Assembly: GCF_002002735.1 (NCBI RefSeq)
Contig: NZ_MUNY01000044.1
Coordinates: 1-64,000 of the forward strand
Length of the DNA stretch: 64,000 bases
Reading direction: 5' to 3'
Origin: Algoriphagus sp. A40
Lineage (GTDB): Bacteria > Bacteroidota > Bacteroidia > Cytophagales > Cyclobacteriaceae
The notes under the pieces are model-generated. The model was given only the letters and a program-made list of their open reading frames with translations. It searched no databases and was not told the origin of the DNA. Positions 53,518-63,102 of this stretch are shown piece by piece. How positions within the stretch are numbered: position 1 is the first letter of the stretch; the number at the start of each line of letters is the position of its first letter. The position numbers and the translations under genes were made by a program.

Positions 53518-56073
53518 TCAGGTCGGCAATTCCGGTTTGGCCTGTTCTGCCGCCGGGGTTTTCAAGGGAACTTCATACTCCATTTTTGCTCCCAATAACT
53601 CGTGTTTTACTTTCCAACTGTCGCCATCAGCGGTGAAAGTGATCCAGCCGACATTGCTGTTCCAGGCTATCCTTGGTGACTTGCCCTCCATGTATGCTTT
53701 TTGATGTCTGGAAACGATATTGAAGTAGCCATCTTTCATCGAAGTGGCGTTGCCGATCACGAGATCCGTTGTGCCTACGGGGTCATCTTCCAGTCCTTTT
53801 TTATCCTTAAGTACCTGAACTTTCCATCTCCAATCAGGAGCGGGATTCACTGTACTTCCCGGCGTCCAACCCTCTATTGGAACCGTAGCCGTGGTATGTC
53901 TCAGTCTTTGTCTGTTGCGGGGTGTTACTGCTCCATTGGTGGAGATCAGCTTGTTTTTCCAGCCAAACTTGGAAAGTCCATCTCCGAAACTGGTCAGGAT
54001 TCGTTGTACTACGGCACTTTTCAGTATGAGCACATTAGGAAGCCACTCGTTCTTGAGTGCGCTGGAAGTCAGCTGTACAATCCGGCTGGTAGGAGCGGCG
54101 GCAGTTCCTTTCCAATAATCCATGACCGTGGTTGCTCCATAGTGCACGTCTCCGGAAAGCAGGACCACCTTCTTATAGGTATCAAGTCTTGCAATCAGCC
54201 GTTCGAAACCCGGTACACTGAAGCCCCAAGCCTCAAAATCAAAATCCAATGAACCACCGATAATGCCAGGGTTGGCCTCACTCTTTCCCTTCAATGCTAT
54301 AACTGCAGCAGCTGCTGGCTGCACCAGCTCTTCAAAATTGGGCAGACCCAATATCGGACAGGGAGAAACGACAAAAACAAAGGGAGGATTATCAGTCAGC
54401 GTATCCGGAGTCTGCGCAGATAGCCCGCTCTCAGAGATCAATTCCGGCACAGTATTGAGACTTTCATAGTGTCGTTGGGTGCGGGTATCCAGCACAATTG
54501 CCTGAGTAGCTCCAAGTTTTATGGAGTAGTTCCATTTCAGTGTAGTAGGTTGGCTACCCATGCCCAACATGTTTTCCATCTTCTCAATGACCTCAGTCCG
54601 AAGGGTATTTAGATGACTGTTGTTTGCATAGCGGAAGGCATATTCGCCTGCATACAAAAGAAACTGTGCTTTCTTTTTTGTGCTGTCAGTCATGTCGTCA
54701 AAGATCATACTGATCGCTTCCTTGTATTCATCCGGGCTGTTTCCCCAATCCTGGAAGACCGCATACGCCATCATTGCATTTCTGATGATGTCCCTTCCGA
54801 ACGGTTTGGAAAGCACCTGATTGTTCCAACGCTTAGTGATAGCCCAGTCATCGGTCACCTCGTGATCATCCATGATCATGTAGGTGGGAACATTAGCCAG
54901 AACCCGGCTTACCTCAGGGAGCTTTTTCATAAAAGCCGCCATATCCACCAATTCATGACGAAGGGAGGATTTAGTCTGTTTTAGCCAGTCTTTGAATTTT
55001 TCAGAATTTGAATCATTGAATTGGGCTTTGGTGATGCTGTCTTCACTGAAGACAAATGCTTCTGTGGGACGGTTGCCTCGGATGAGATTGACCAGGTTGG
55101 TATCTGCATCGACGCCAGCTCCATCCACAAATTTGGTGATGACTTCATCCAATTTGGCTGAAAGCTGCTCGGGGGTTGCCTTAGTAATTTTGTCGAGTTC
55201 GGTAATCATGGAACTGCTCCAGGACCGGATGTTCCAATACCTCAGGTAAGTCCCTGCATACTCCTCAAAGCTGAGCAGGTGATTGGCGGCAGCCTGACTT
55301 GAAAATCCTGCAAATTTATTTACCAGCCTTTGACGAAAATAAGGCGGATAGTTGACCATATCCGCTTCAAACTCCTGAGCCGCTCCACCATCGGCATTGA
55401 TTTTCATCTTTTCGGTATTGGGACCAAAAAGGGAACCTCCATCCATTGAAGCAATACTTCTCAGGAAAAAACCCGGAACTTCATCTGCATAGATCTGGTC
55501 TCCTGTGAGAAAAAGTGCCTGGGGCCGTTTGTCCGGTTTATCCACATTATCCTTAATCTTACTGTCCAGCAATGCCAAGGCATCTTGCCCATGGCCATGC
55601 ATTTTTCTGCAACTTCCATGAATGATGTTTAGCTTATCGGGAGTCTCTCCAGGAAGACAAAATGAGGGTAATACGTTCTTTTTGTACCCTAAGGCAAGCT
55701 GAGGTCGCTCACCTTCCGACTTCCCATCTTCCAGAAATTTGTCCTTTAAAAAATCGGATTCATTAGGATCATCGATCTCATGGTAGACCATATTGTAGCT
55801 GTACACTTTGGTGGGATCAAGGCCGGGACTCGGAACGTCAACAGTCACCAGCGCAATCCAGAGATTCACTCCAAACTGAAGTGTATGAGTCCCCGCTTCT
55901 GCAATTGGCGTATTGCTTGTGGTGAAAAGCGAACCGCTCGTATGTTCGATGTTATCTCCTTCCCAGATTTTCAAAGTGATGCTATGGTTGGACATGAACG
56001 CTGCCCATACCGAGACCTTGTTTTTTTCCACCCTACGGAGGATTGGCCCACAAATCATTTTCTGGAATGCCAT
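53518..56073 (-). CDS. PhoD-type metallophosphatase without export signal
   Basis: This 851-aa PhoD/alkaline-phosphatase-D-type protein keeps the key segments: C155 in HGSCRK, LTGDQIYADE (190-198), MDDHEVTDDW (401-410), LDTRTQR (529-534) and LSGDVHYG (640-646). The early beta-domain (about 1-100) is present. Classical PhoD enzymes are Tat-exported phosphodiesterases; here no twin-arginine or other signal is visible, and the start MAFQKM is followed directly by strands. It probably acts in the cytoplasm or as a cargo of the cassette. It is the first core gene, with a 520-bp leader upstream. Confidence 0.8.
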   Translation of the reverse strand: MAFQKMICGPILRRVEKNKVSVWAAFMSNHSITLKIWEGDNIEHTSGSLFTTSNTPIAEAGTHTLQFGVNLWIALVTVDVPSPGLDPTKVYSYNMVYHEIDDPNESDFLKDKFLEDGKSEGERPQLALGYKKNVLPSFCLPGETPDKLNIIHGSCRKMHGHGQDALALLDSKIKDNVDKPDKRPQALFLTGDQIYADEVPGFFLRSIASMDGGSLFGPNTEKMKINADGGAAQEFEADMVNYPPYFRQRLVNKFAGFSSQAAANHLLSFEEYAGTYLRYWNIRSWSSSMITELDKITKATPEQLSAKLDEVITKFVDGAGVDADTNLVNLIRGNRPTEAFVFSEDSITKAQFNDSNSEKFKDWLKQTKSSLRHELVDMAAFMKKLPEVSRVLANVPTYMIMDDHEVTDDWAITKRWNNQVLSKPFGRDIIRNAMMAYAVFQDWGNSPDEYKEAISMIFDDMTDSTKKKAQFLLYAGEYAFRYANNSHLNTLRTEVIEKMENMLGMGSQPTTLKWNYSIKLGATQAIVLDTRTQRHYESLNTVPELISESGLSAQTPDTLTDNPPFVFVVSPCPILGLPNFEELVQPAAAAVIALKGKSEANPGIIGGSLDFDFEAWGFSVPGFERLIARLDTYKKVVLLSGDVHYGATTVMDYWKGTAAAPTSRIVQLTSSALKNEWLPNVLILKSAVVQRILTSFGDGLSKFGWKNKLISTNGAVTPRNRQRLRHTTATVPIEGWTPGSTVNPAPDWRWKVQVLKDKKGLEDDPVGTTDLVIGNATSMKDGYFNIVSRHQKAYMEGKSPRIAWNSNVGWITFTADGDSWKVKHELLGAKMEYEVPLKTPAAEQAKPELPT

Positions 56074-56593
56074 ATTAAAAATCTTTAATTCAAAATTTTT
56101 AAAAAACCTGAGTCAGGAAATCCTGTCCAAAAGGCAGATGGAAGAAATCCAAATCAAGTTGACGATTGTCTGTACCTATGAAACTGAATCAAAATCCACC
56201 CAACAAACAAAAACAGGCATTCCAACAAAATGGGCGGGTATCCAGTACCGAATCAAAAGTCCCGGTTTGAATTCAAAAAAGGACTCCAATGAAGTTCAAA
56301 AATCAAAAGATGTAATGGATTCTAATTTAGACCCATATGTTAAGCTTAGCAAATAATCTTTAACAAAACCGTGTTTTTTTTAAACTTTTTTTCGAAACGA
56401 AATTCATTTTAGTCTTATACCCTAAGGTGTATATAAACTTACGACGAAGTCCGCATTGACACCGGTAGCGAAATTACCTCTTGAAAACATTTCAGCATAA
56501 TTCGAAGTGCCATCCTATCTAGTTCACCACAAGCGCTCAGTGCCCATGAGCCTCAAGGTCTGGAGTGAGGGAGGAAAAAAATGCCTTGGAATA
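56074..56593. promoter_or_regulatory. Leader region of the large-protein cassette
   Basis: This 520-bp AT-rich stretch lies upstream of the PhoD-type gene and probably contains the main promoter of the cassette on the minus strand. Long T- and A-runs occur at 56372-56400. A 72-codon plus-strand frame (56138-56356) is open but Lys/Ser-rich and unsupported. I could not pick out a promoter with confidence. Confidence 0.45.
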
Positions 56594-56995
56594 CTATTCC
56601 GGGCTTCCCTTCCAAACCATAAAAAGATCCTTGATTGAATTCCCTATCCCCATCGGGTCCCTTTTTAAAATTGCAACCCCCAGGATTAGTATTGTTGAGG
56701 CGGCATCAAGTCCTTTTTGGATAGATTTGAGGCCCTTGATGGTACCTCTTATCTCCCCTGTAATAGATCTGATCTTGGCCAGTGACTCCCCGACTTCATC
56801 CATTACCAAAGTAGTGGAAAAGGCAAGAATATCTTCGCCACAGCTCAGAATAGCCCCTTGTATCTCACTTAGCTCCTTGTTTTCCTCCAAAGTCAAGCGT
56901 TCCCAGTTTGCATATCTGAAGTCCCCGATAGCCATTGCCAAATAAAAAAAATCGTCGGATAATTGGTTTGCCTGTTCAGAAGTCAAATTAGCCAT
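56594..56995 (-). CDS. Small helical protein, unknown
   Basis: This 133-aa protein is predicted to be all helix. An N-terminal region (about 1-80) is rich in amphipathic helices, and a hydrophobic helix near 100-115 (DAASTILILGVAIL) could insert in a membrane or pack in a bundle. There is no signal peptide or family resemblance. It begins 5 bp after the lipoprotein gene at 57001 and so forms a pair with it. Whether it belongs functionally to the large cassette downstream is unproven. Confidence 0.6.
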   Translation of the reverse strand: MANLTSEQANQLSDDFFYLAMAIGDFRYANWERLTLEENKELSEIQGAILSCGEDILAFSTTLVMDEVGESLAKIRSITGEIRGTIKGLKSIQKGLDAASTILILGVAILKRDPMGIGNSIKDLFMVWKGSPE

Positions 56996-57000
56996 AGTTT

Positions 57001-57855
57001 TTAGGGATTAAGTTTGTTGAATTCAGAAAGCAGCCTCTTGACCTGAGCGGAATTACCATTTATTGCTTTGGTCAGATCCTTGTCTGAGAGCTTATCCCGT
57101 CCGTCATAAAGTACCTGATGCCCTTTGGCAATCGCATTAAGAGCTTCGGCAAAAAGATCCATTTGCTTTTCTTTTGTTTGAATTTCTTCGAGAACCCGGT
57201 AATAGTCCCCAGTCGCTTTGCCCTTTTCATAGTCAGATTGGAGGGTATTGTTCATTTTCATATCCATGTAGTAGGTGTACATCCGCTCTTTTTTAAACCT
57301 CAGCTCCCCTTTGAGATTGGTACGGATAATCCCCTGAAATGCACTCAGCAGGACTTGAAGCGGTTCATTAGCTTCAGTTATATACCCTGCAATTTTCCTC
57401 CTTCGGTAAAAATCGGTAGCACTTCTCAATAGGATATTAGAAAGTGTGGAATAGGCCTTGGCCATGTTTGCATCAATAGCCAGAGGCCCCAGTTCCTGTG
57501 CTGTCATAGAATTGACTACTGCATCGGTACTGTATGTAGTCAATTCATTTTGCGAAAGATTCCCCAATCCCTCAAAGTACCCCCCGATGGCCTGATACAT
57601 AATCTGGGTAACGCTGTCTGCCTCCACATACAACTCACAGGGACATTCTAAAACCCGATTGAATTCATATTTTCCAATTGCCTCGTCTTCACAGCGATCC
57701 AGGCAATGGTCCAAAAAGGTATAATCTATCTGCTCAAAATTTTGAATACTTACATGGGAAGTCTCCGAAAAATCGCGGACGGTCTTCAAATTAACACAGC
57801 TAATAAGGCCGCAGGACAGGCCAATCAGAAAAATTGGAAACCAATACTTCTTGGT
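57001..57855 (-). CDS. Helical lipoprotein, unknown
   Basis: I place the start at Met9 of the longest frame (57855), because MTKKYWFPIFLIGLSCGLISC then reads as a clean lipoprotein signal with lipobox LISC (C near residue 21); the ATG at 57879 is the alternative. The mature part (~260 aa) is helical, with four cysteines close together in CLDRCED and CPCEL (possible disulfides or a metal site). Its tail ends in polar helices. No family is recognised. It is the outermost minus-strand gene before the cassette and pairs with the 133-aa gene. Confidence 0.65.
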   Translation of the reverse strand, partial: TKKYWFPIFLIGLSCGLISCVNLKTVRDFSETSHVSIQNFEQIDYTFLDHCLDRCEDEAIGKYEFNRVLECPCELYVEADSVTQIMYQAIGGYFEGLGNLSQNELTTYSTDAVVNSMTAQELGPLAIDANMAKAYSTLSNILLRSATDFYRRRKIAGYITEANEPLQVLLSAFQGIIRTNLKGELRFKKERMYTYYMDMKMNNTLQSDYEKGKATGDYYRVLEEIQTKEKQMDLFAEALNAIAKGHQVLYDGRDKLSDKDLTKAINGNSAQVKRLLSEFNKLNP

Positions 57856-58248
57856 CATTGGGTGTATTATCATTGCCAAATGGGTTAAAAATAAGCTTGA
57901 GAATCACGGGACTTTACCCCATTTCAAAGCATTGAAAAAGATACGAAGAAGACCTCGGAAATCCGCATCGTAAGCTAAAGACCCAGAAACTCCCGTGTTT
58001 GAAGACTCGGCACCTTCCCAAAATCCGGGGAATATATATGCATACCGCTTTAGAAAGACAAATATTTAGGGTCAATCCCTTTGTTTTCTGTCTGAGCAAC
58101 TGAAAATAGACATTATTTAGCAGCCTAACACCTAATTGAAACCCGAATTCAATCGTTTTTGATACATTTTTATTGAAAATGGGTAAATTTTCATCCTGTA
58201 TTTCACAACCCAAATCGAATAAAACATTAATTCTTATACTTTTGCCAA
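57856..58248. promoter_or_regulatory. Divergent spacer upstream of the ammonium transporter
   Basis: This ~390-bp AT-rich spacer holds the promoters of the lipoprotein gene and the ammonium-transporter gene. A TACTTTTG element at 58237-58244 fits the Bacteroidota minus-7 consensus TAnnTTTG. It sits so close to the ATG at 58249 that transcription might start at or after that codon. Confidence 0.4.
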
Positions 58249-59595
58249 ATGGAAAAAAACGGAATGAAATTCAAGTGGAAAGTAGCTTTTCTGATCACTA
58301 TTGCTGCTCCCGTATTGGGATTATTTTGGACGCAAAGCCAGCCTGTTCTGGAAAATTTCGGCACTGAGGAGCAATTGGTCTATGCCGATATCGCCTGGCT
58401 TTTGACGGCTTCCTGCCTGGTGTTGCTAATGACCCCCGGACTTTCTCTCTTCTACGGAGGAATGGTTGGGAAGAAAAACCTGATTTCCACCATGCTGCAG
58501 AGCTTCATTTCGTTGGGAGTGGTCACCATGCTTTGGGTTGTAGTCGGCTTTAGCCTTGCTTTTGGCGACCCTATCGGGATCGAGATTGACGGCAAAACCT
58601 ATGGAATAATCGGCAATCCATTCCAATACCTGTTTTTTGATCAGGTGAGCACACTGCCTCACAAAGCTTTGGGAAGTACCCTTCCATTTATTCTCTTCGC
58701 ATTGTTTCAGATGAAGTTTGCTGTGATCACCCCGGCGATTATCACCGGATCTTTTGCAGAGAGGGTGCGATTCATCGGCTACCTGTTTTTCATCGGCATT
58801 TTCTGTGTCTTTGTCTATGCTCCGCTTTGCCACATGGTCTGGCATCCCCAGGGCTTGATTGGATCTTATTTTGGAGTACTCGATTTCGCGGGTGGTACTG
58901 TAGTTCATATCAGTGCCGGTCTTGCCTCGCTGGCTGGGGCACTATTCCTGGGTAAAAGAAAAAAGCCAAACCACGAACCTTCCAATATTACCTATGTCAT
59001 TCTAGGCACAGGAATGCTTTGGTTTGGCTGGTTTGGATTCAATGCCGGATCTTCTTTGGCAGCCAATGGCACTGCAGCACTGGCTTTTGCAACAACCACG
59101 ATCTGTTCTGCCACAGCCATGATGACCTGGGTCTTGTTTGACCGGATTCAGGGGAGAAAAATCTCTGCACTCCAAGCCTGTATCGGTGCGGTGGTCGGGT
59201 TGGTTGTCATCACTCCCGCCGCTGGATTTATCACCGTGCCTCAAAGCTTTTTCTTTGGAGCAATCGGGGCTATCGTTTCCAATATGGCGATGCATGCCAA
59301 GTTCCTCAAAAAGATAGACGATACCCTGGATGTCTTTGCCTGCCATGGGATCGGCGGGATCATGGGAATGATCCTGACGGCGATTTTTGCAGGAAAAGAA
59401 GGCTCAAGCTTGATGAACGGCGGCTGGTCAGTTTTTGGATCACACATGCTTGTATTAGTTGGAGTGATTGTTTTCTCCTTCAGCATGTCCTATGCAATTT
59501 TCTTTGTGCTCAACAAGTTTGTGACGCTTCGGGTAAGGGAAGAATATGAGGAAATCGGGTTGGACCTTTCCCAACATGGAGAGTCGCTTTCCTGA
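58249..59595 (+). CDS. amtB: Ammonium transporter (Amt family)
   Basis: The 448-aa protein has eleven or more hydrophobic segments and the Amt hallmarks: DIAWLLTASCLVLLMTPGLSLFYGGMV (first helices), FAERVRF, a pore-lining His in VHISAGLA and the second His in FACHGIGGIMG. It moves ammonium across the inner membrane. No GlnK gene is adjacent. If transcription starts from the TACTTTTG element at 58237-58244, the second ATG (58264, Met6) would be the better start; sequence alone does not settle this. Confidence 0.92.
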   Translation: MEKNGMKFKWKVAFLITIAAPVLGLFWTQSQPVLENFGTEEQLVYADIAWLLTASCLVLLMTPGLSLFYGGMVGKKNLISTMLQSFISLGVVTMLWVVVGFSLAFGDPIGIEIDGKTYGIIGNPFQYLFFDQVSTLPHKALGSTLPFILFALFQMKFAVITPAIITGSFAERVRFIGYLFFIGIFCVFVYAPLCHMVWHPQGLIGSYFGVLDFAGGTVVHISAGLASLAGALFLGKRKKPNHEPSNITYVILGTGMLWFGWFGFNAGSSLAANGTAALAFATTTICSATAMMTWVLFDRIQGRKISALQACIGAVVGLVVITPAAGFITVPQSFFFGAIGAIVSNMAMHAKFLKKIDDTLDVFACHGIGGIMGMILTAIFAGKEGSSLMNGGWSVFGSHMLVLVGVIVFSFSMSYAIFFVLNKFVTLRVREEYEEIGLDLSQHGESLS

Positions 59596-59941
59596 GAAAA
59601 AGGAAGCCCTGGGAAACCAAATATCCATTTTAGTAAAGCCATTTGAGGGGAAATTCGGGATTTCGTTTTTCCCCGAATCGGGTTGTCTTTCCTTTCCAAA
59701 AATTCCAATCCTATAAATTCGAGGGAATTGGGGTATGAAAAAATCTGGGCAATCCTGCATTTCAGGTAGTACTATTTCACCTATTCGGGGTATTCATCCA
59801 GGAGCTTTCAAAAAACATCAGCCTCTCCAATTCAGGGTTCTGTTTTTGGGCTTCCATTGGATGAAAACACTCCTTTAAAACAGGGGTTTTTTATCGAAAA
59901 CTCGACCAAACTCTGATATTCAACTCTAAACTATTCTAGCA
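59596..59941. other. Intergenic region
   Basis: There is no gene. An imperfect hairpin with an ATTCGGG/CCCGAAT stem lies near 59655-59680 and could end the transporter mRNA. The right half must contain the nagB promoter. Confidence 0.4.
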
Positions 59942-60772
59942 ATGAGACTGCTCATTCAGGACAATTATGATTTGCTTTCCAAATGGGTAGCACACTACAT
60001 TGTCGGCCAAATCAAGGCTCATCAGGAAAAGAGCTCTTCGCCTTTTGTGCTTGGACTTCCCACAGGATCATCTCCTTTGGGGACCTACCGGGAGCTGATC
60101 AAACTCTATGAAGGCGGTAAAGTTTCTTTTCAGAATGTCATCACCTTCAATATGGATGAATACGTGGCCTTACCCGAAATCCATCCGGAAAGCTATCATG
60201 CATTCATGTTCAAAAACTTCTTTTCACATATCGATATCCCTCAGGAAAACATCAATATCCTGGACGGAAACGCTGCAGATCTGGAATCGGAATGCAGCAG
60301 ATATGAGGAAAAAATCAAGCAGGTGGGTGGAATTGATCTGTTTTTGGGCGGAATAGGAATTGACGGGCATATCGCCTTCAATGAGCCGGGTTCATCGCTG
60401 ACCTCCCGAACCCGGGTGAAAACCCTAAATACCGAAACCCGGATGGTCAATTCACGGTTTTTTGATAATGACCTGAATCAAGTTCCCAAACTGGCTCTGA
60501 CAGTCGGCGTGGGAACAGTAATGGACGCGAGAGAAGTGGTGATTATTGTCAACGGCCATCAAAAAGCACGGGCACTTCACAAGGCTGTGGAAGGTGGGGT
60601 TTCCCATATGTGGACCATCAGTGCCCTGCAACTCCACCACAAATCCATGATTGTCTGCGATGAGGACGCCACCATGGAGCTAAAAGTGGGCACTTACAAG
60701 TACTTCAAAGACATCGAAAAAGACAATATCGAACCTTCAAATATTGGTCTGGGAGACCAATACCTACATTAA
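59942..60772 (+). CDS. nagB: Glucosamine-6-phosphate deaminase
   Basis: This 276-aa NagB converts glucosamine-6-phosphate to fructose-6-phosphate and ammonia in amino-sugar breakdown. The catalytic residues fall at the same numbers as in the E. coli enzyme: Asp72 in NMDEY, Asp141 and His143 in GIDGHIAF, and Glu148 in NEPG. The phosphate loop [10 protein letters not shown] is present. The lengths agree (266 aa in E. coli; the extra residues are at the C-terminus). It stands alone next to the ammonium transporter. Confidence 0.93.
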   Translation: MRLLIQDNYDLLSKWVAHYIVGQIKAHQEKSSSPFVLGLPTGSSPLGTYRELIKLYEGGKVSFQNVITFNMDEYVALPEIHPESYHAFMFKNFFSHIDIPQENINILDGNAADLESECSRYEEKIKQVGGIDLFLGGIGIDGHIAFNEPGSSLTSRTRVKTLNTETRMVNSRFFDNDLNQVPKLALTVGVGTVMDAREVVIIVNGHQKARALHKAVEGGVSHMWTISALQLHHKSMIVCDEDATMELKVGTYKYFKDIEKDNIEPSNIGLGDQYLH

Positions 60773-60798
60773 TCCAAAGGCCGAAAAAGCCAAGCCCA

Positions 60799-60836
60799 AA
60801 AGAGGCTGTTTCAGATTTGAAACAGCCTCTTTTTCT
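60799..60836. terminator. Bidirectional terminator with 15-bp stem
   Basis: A perfect 15-bp stem (60799-60813 with 60818-60832) with a 4-nt loop, flanked by A- and T-runs, lies between the convergent nagB and pyrophosphatase genes. It is the strongest terminator in the window. Confidence 0.85.
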
Positions 60837-60923
60837 TTGTGTGCAACGCTAAAGTATTGAGGAAATTTTTGATTTTGGGCCACCAACCAAAGCGAAATCA
60901 CCTTAGGAATAATCTGATCCTGA

Positions 60924-62435
60924 CTAATTCCCTGTTCTTTGGGTTTCAGACCTGATGATATACTTTCCGGATCCCGGAACAGATTCGGTCACCAGCTTTA
61001 CCTGATAGTTTATTTCCCCCTGAATGCCCTTTGCCCCCAGCGTATCTATTCTGATATTTTCCTTGCCGGGACCAGCTTCACCAGCCAGAATTTCTTCAAT
61101 TACTCTTCCGTCAAATTTTTCCGCAGATTCTACTCCATGGAGTTTCAAAATCGTAGGCAGCAGATCCACTGTACCGGAAGGAAGTCCATTCTGATAGCCT
61201 TTTTTAAACGCAGGACCAAAGGCAACCAATGGAATAGACATTTCATAGGGACTGGAAGTGCCGTGTCCGGCAACACCACCGCCGTAGCTAAATCCCGAAT
61301 ACCCGAATTCATTGGTCTCATCGGTCCAATTCAAATCCACAAACAGATCTGGTACCCGCTCCTGAAAATCCCAATTGACGGATGAAAAGGGCAAAGTTCC
61401 TTCAATTCCCTCTTTGGTGAAAATCGCACCAACCCATTCTTCTTTTTGCAGGGATTGTATGATTGGATTCAGACTGCTCTTATTTTCCTCAGAAAGGTAA
61501 ACTGCCCCAGCGACTGAAATCATATCTTCGGATTCAGGGGATTCCTTAAAGCCCTTTTCTACCAAAAATGAAGAAAGTCCGGGGCTGGCTTTGCGGGTGA
61601 CAAAGCCATGGTCTGCAGTGACCATCAGGTTAACTTTATCTTCCAGCCCTTTGTCCTTGATTGCCTGGACAATCCGGCCGATTTGTTCATCTACTTTCCC
61701 GATCGCTTGCAAAGTTATGGGAACTCCCACCCCATGGGCATGGGCCGTACCATCAGGATCCGAAAACCAAACCACCGAAACATCCGGCCCATCCCCGGCA
61801 AGCGCATATTGGATAAGGATATCCGTAAGCCAAGCATGTCTTGCTCCGTTTGGATCCTCAGATGCCGGAGCATATCCAAATTCTTTTAAAATCCGATCCT
61901 GCAAGGAAACCGGAAGGATGGTATCCGCATTGATGATTCCAAGGCCCTTTACACGATGATTCAGTAACCAGGCCGAACCTGTGGACCCTGTACTGAATAC
62001 GGCATACTTCAGGTTATTTTCAGAAAGGATTTCTCCAATTGACGGAACCTGCACCAATCCCCCTCCCAAAACTGAATCTGCATGGATCAACTCTAGGGCC
62101 TCGCCGGTGTCCACTCCTTCTCTGGGATTTACCTGGGGCAAATAGATGGTATTTCCCAAAATCCCGTGACGATGAGGATAGCTTCCGGTGGCAAAAGAAG
62201 TCGCATTGACCCGGGTCACCGATGGGAAAATCGGGTGATGGTTCAAAGACTGGGTTCCTTCTTTCATCATCTGATGCAGATGGGGCATCTGCTTCTCCGT
62301 GATGTAATCGGGTCTCAGCCCATCTACGAAAATCACGATAGTTTTCGGGAGTGATTCTGCTTCTTCATTGCCTGATTTACAGGAAAAAGCAAGAATAACA
62401 GCCAGGACTAAACTTAGGTTTTTGAGAGTCTTCAT
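60924..62435 (-). CDS. Nucleotide pyrophosphatase/phosphodiesterase-type lipoprotein
   Basis: The protein has a lipoprotein signal (lipobox FSC, C19) and an alkaline-phosphatase-superfamily domain of the NPP type. Asp38 in FVDGLRPD is the metal ligand and Thr74 in FPSVTRVN the nucleophile; later ligands are in WFSDPDGTAHAHG, TADHGF and AGHGT. NPPs cleave nucleotide phosphodiester or pyrophosphate bonds and release phosphate or nucleoside monophosphates outside the inner membrane. It converges with nagB. The C-terminal ~60 residues are beyond the usual domain and unrecognised. Confidence 0.88.
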   Translation of the reverse strand: MKTLKNLSLVLAVILAFSCKSGNEEAESLPKTIVIFVDGLRPDYITEKQMPHLHQMMKEGTQSLNHHPIFPSVTRVNATSFATGSYPHRHGILGNTIYLPQVNPREGVDTGEALELIHADSVLGGGLVQVPSIGEILSENNLKYAVFSTGSTGSAWLLNHRVKGLGIINADTILPVSLQDRILKEFGYAPASEDPNGARHAWLTDILIQYALAGDGPDVSVVWFSDPDGTAHAHGVGVPITLQAIGKVDEQIGRIVQAIKDKGLEDKVNLMVTADHGFVTRKASPGLSSFLVEKGFKESPESEDMISVAGAVYLSEENKSSLNPIIQSLQKEEWVGAIFTKEGIEGTLPFSSVNWDFQERVPDLFVDLNWTDETNEFGYSGFSYGGGVAGHGTSSPYEMSIPLVAFGPAFKKGYQNGLPSGTVDLLPTILKLHGVESAEKFDGRVIEEILAGEAGPGKENIRIDTLGAKGIQGEINYQVKLVTESVPGSGKYIIRSETQRTGN

Positions 62436-63102
62436 TAATTTGTGAACCGATTTTTGAATTTTTTGATATTTCTATTTCTGGCAATTCCCAAAGTACCTTT
62501 TCTGAAAAAGAAGGCTATCGGGATACGTTTTGATTGCCCGAACCGCAAATTCGGCAATGGGGAATAATTATTCTCCTATACTACTGCCAACTTGTGGATC
62601 TGGCCTATCCCAAAAAATTATCAAATAGTTAAATCCTTCCCTATTCATTTCAATTTCTGCAAAATGAATCCCAAAAAAAAACAAAAGAGGTCATTCCTGA
62701 CCTCTTGCATTGATAAATTCCAAAATGCGATTCGGGTTGTTTTTTAGGATTTCGGCTCAATAGCCCGTCAAAAAGTTTGGAAATCAAGGTGACTTTCTGT
62801 CTTTGATCCAGCTTTTCGAATTTCATCTCCTTGAATTTGAATCACTAGATGATGTTGACAATCTCAAACAAAACGAGGAGAGAAAGACTATCAATCAAGT
62901 CATTAATTTTTTACAAGGAAATATAATTGCGATGCATCTAATTCACGAATCGCATTTCGGGTTGAGATCCGCGAGACAATAATCCGGGTGCCCTTTCCAT
63001 CCGTTGTTTCTCTGGAGATGTGCCAGCTTCTCTACCTAAGAATCTCGAAATGAGGCTTAGAGAAATTTTACCTGGATGAATTCCAGAACTTAAAATAAGG
63101 CA
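62436..63102. other. Intergenic region with possible gene remnants
   Basis: There is a hairpin at 62685-62706 and, beyond it, two short protein-like but start-less frames on opposite strands: a minus frame around 62720-62830 and a plus frame ending at 62982. Both carry a similar ESHFG pentapeptide, because a CGAATCGCATTT motif occurs in both orientations (about 62714-62729 and 62945-62957). I see no intact gene. Confidence 0.45.
62671..62706 (-). terminator. Terminator-like hairpin
   Basis: A 9-bp stem AAGAGGTCA/TGACCTCTT (62685-62693 with 62698-62706) is followed by a T-run when read on the minus strand. No intact minus-strand gene lies upstream within ~400 bp, which supports a lost gene in that interval. 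Confidence 0.5.

Noticed and set aside
39980..56073. The cassette as a prophage, type VI secretion or extracellular contractile injection system
   Set aside because: No sheath, tube, baseplate, spike, terminase, capsid or AAA+ ClpV-like gene could be recognised.
56138..56356. 72-codon plus-strand frame in the cassette leader
   Set aside because: Has a fair ribosome-site-like AAAAGGCAG but Lys/Ser-rich low-complexity content and no family; more likely leader DNA.
62758..62982. Plus-strand frame ending HESHFGLRSARQ
   Set aside because: Protein-like content but no start codon and a stop directly upstream; at most a gene remnant.
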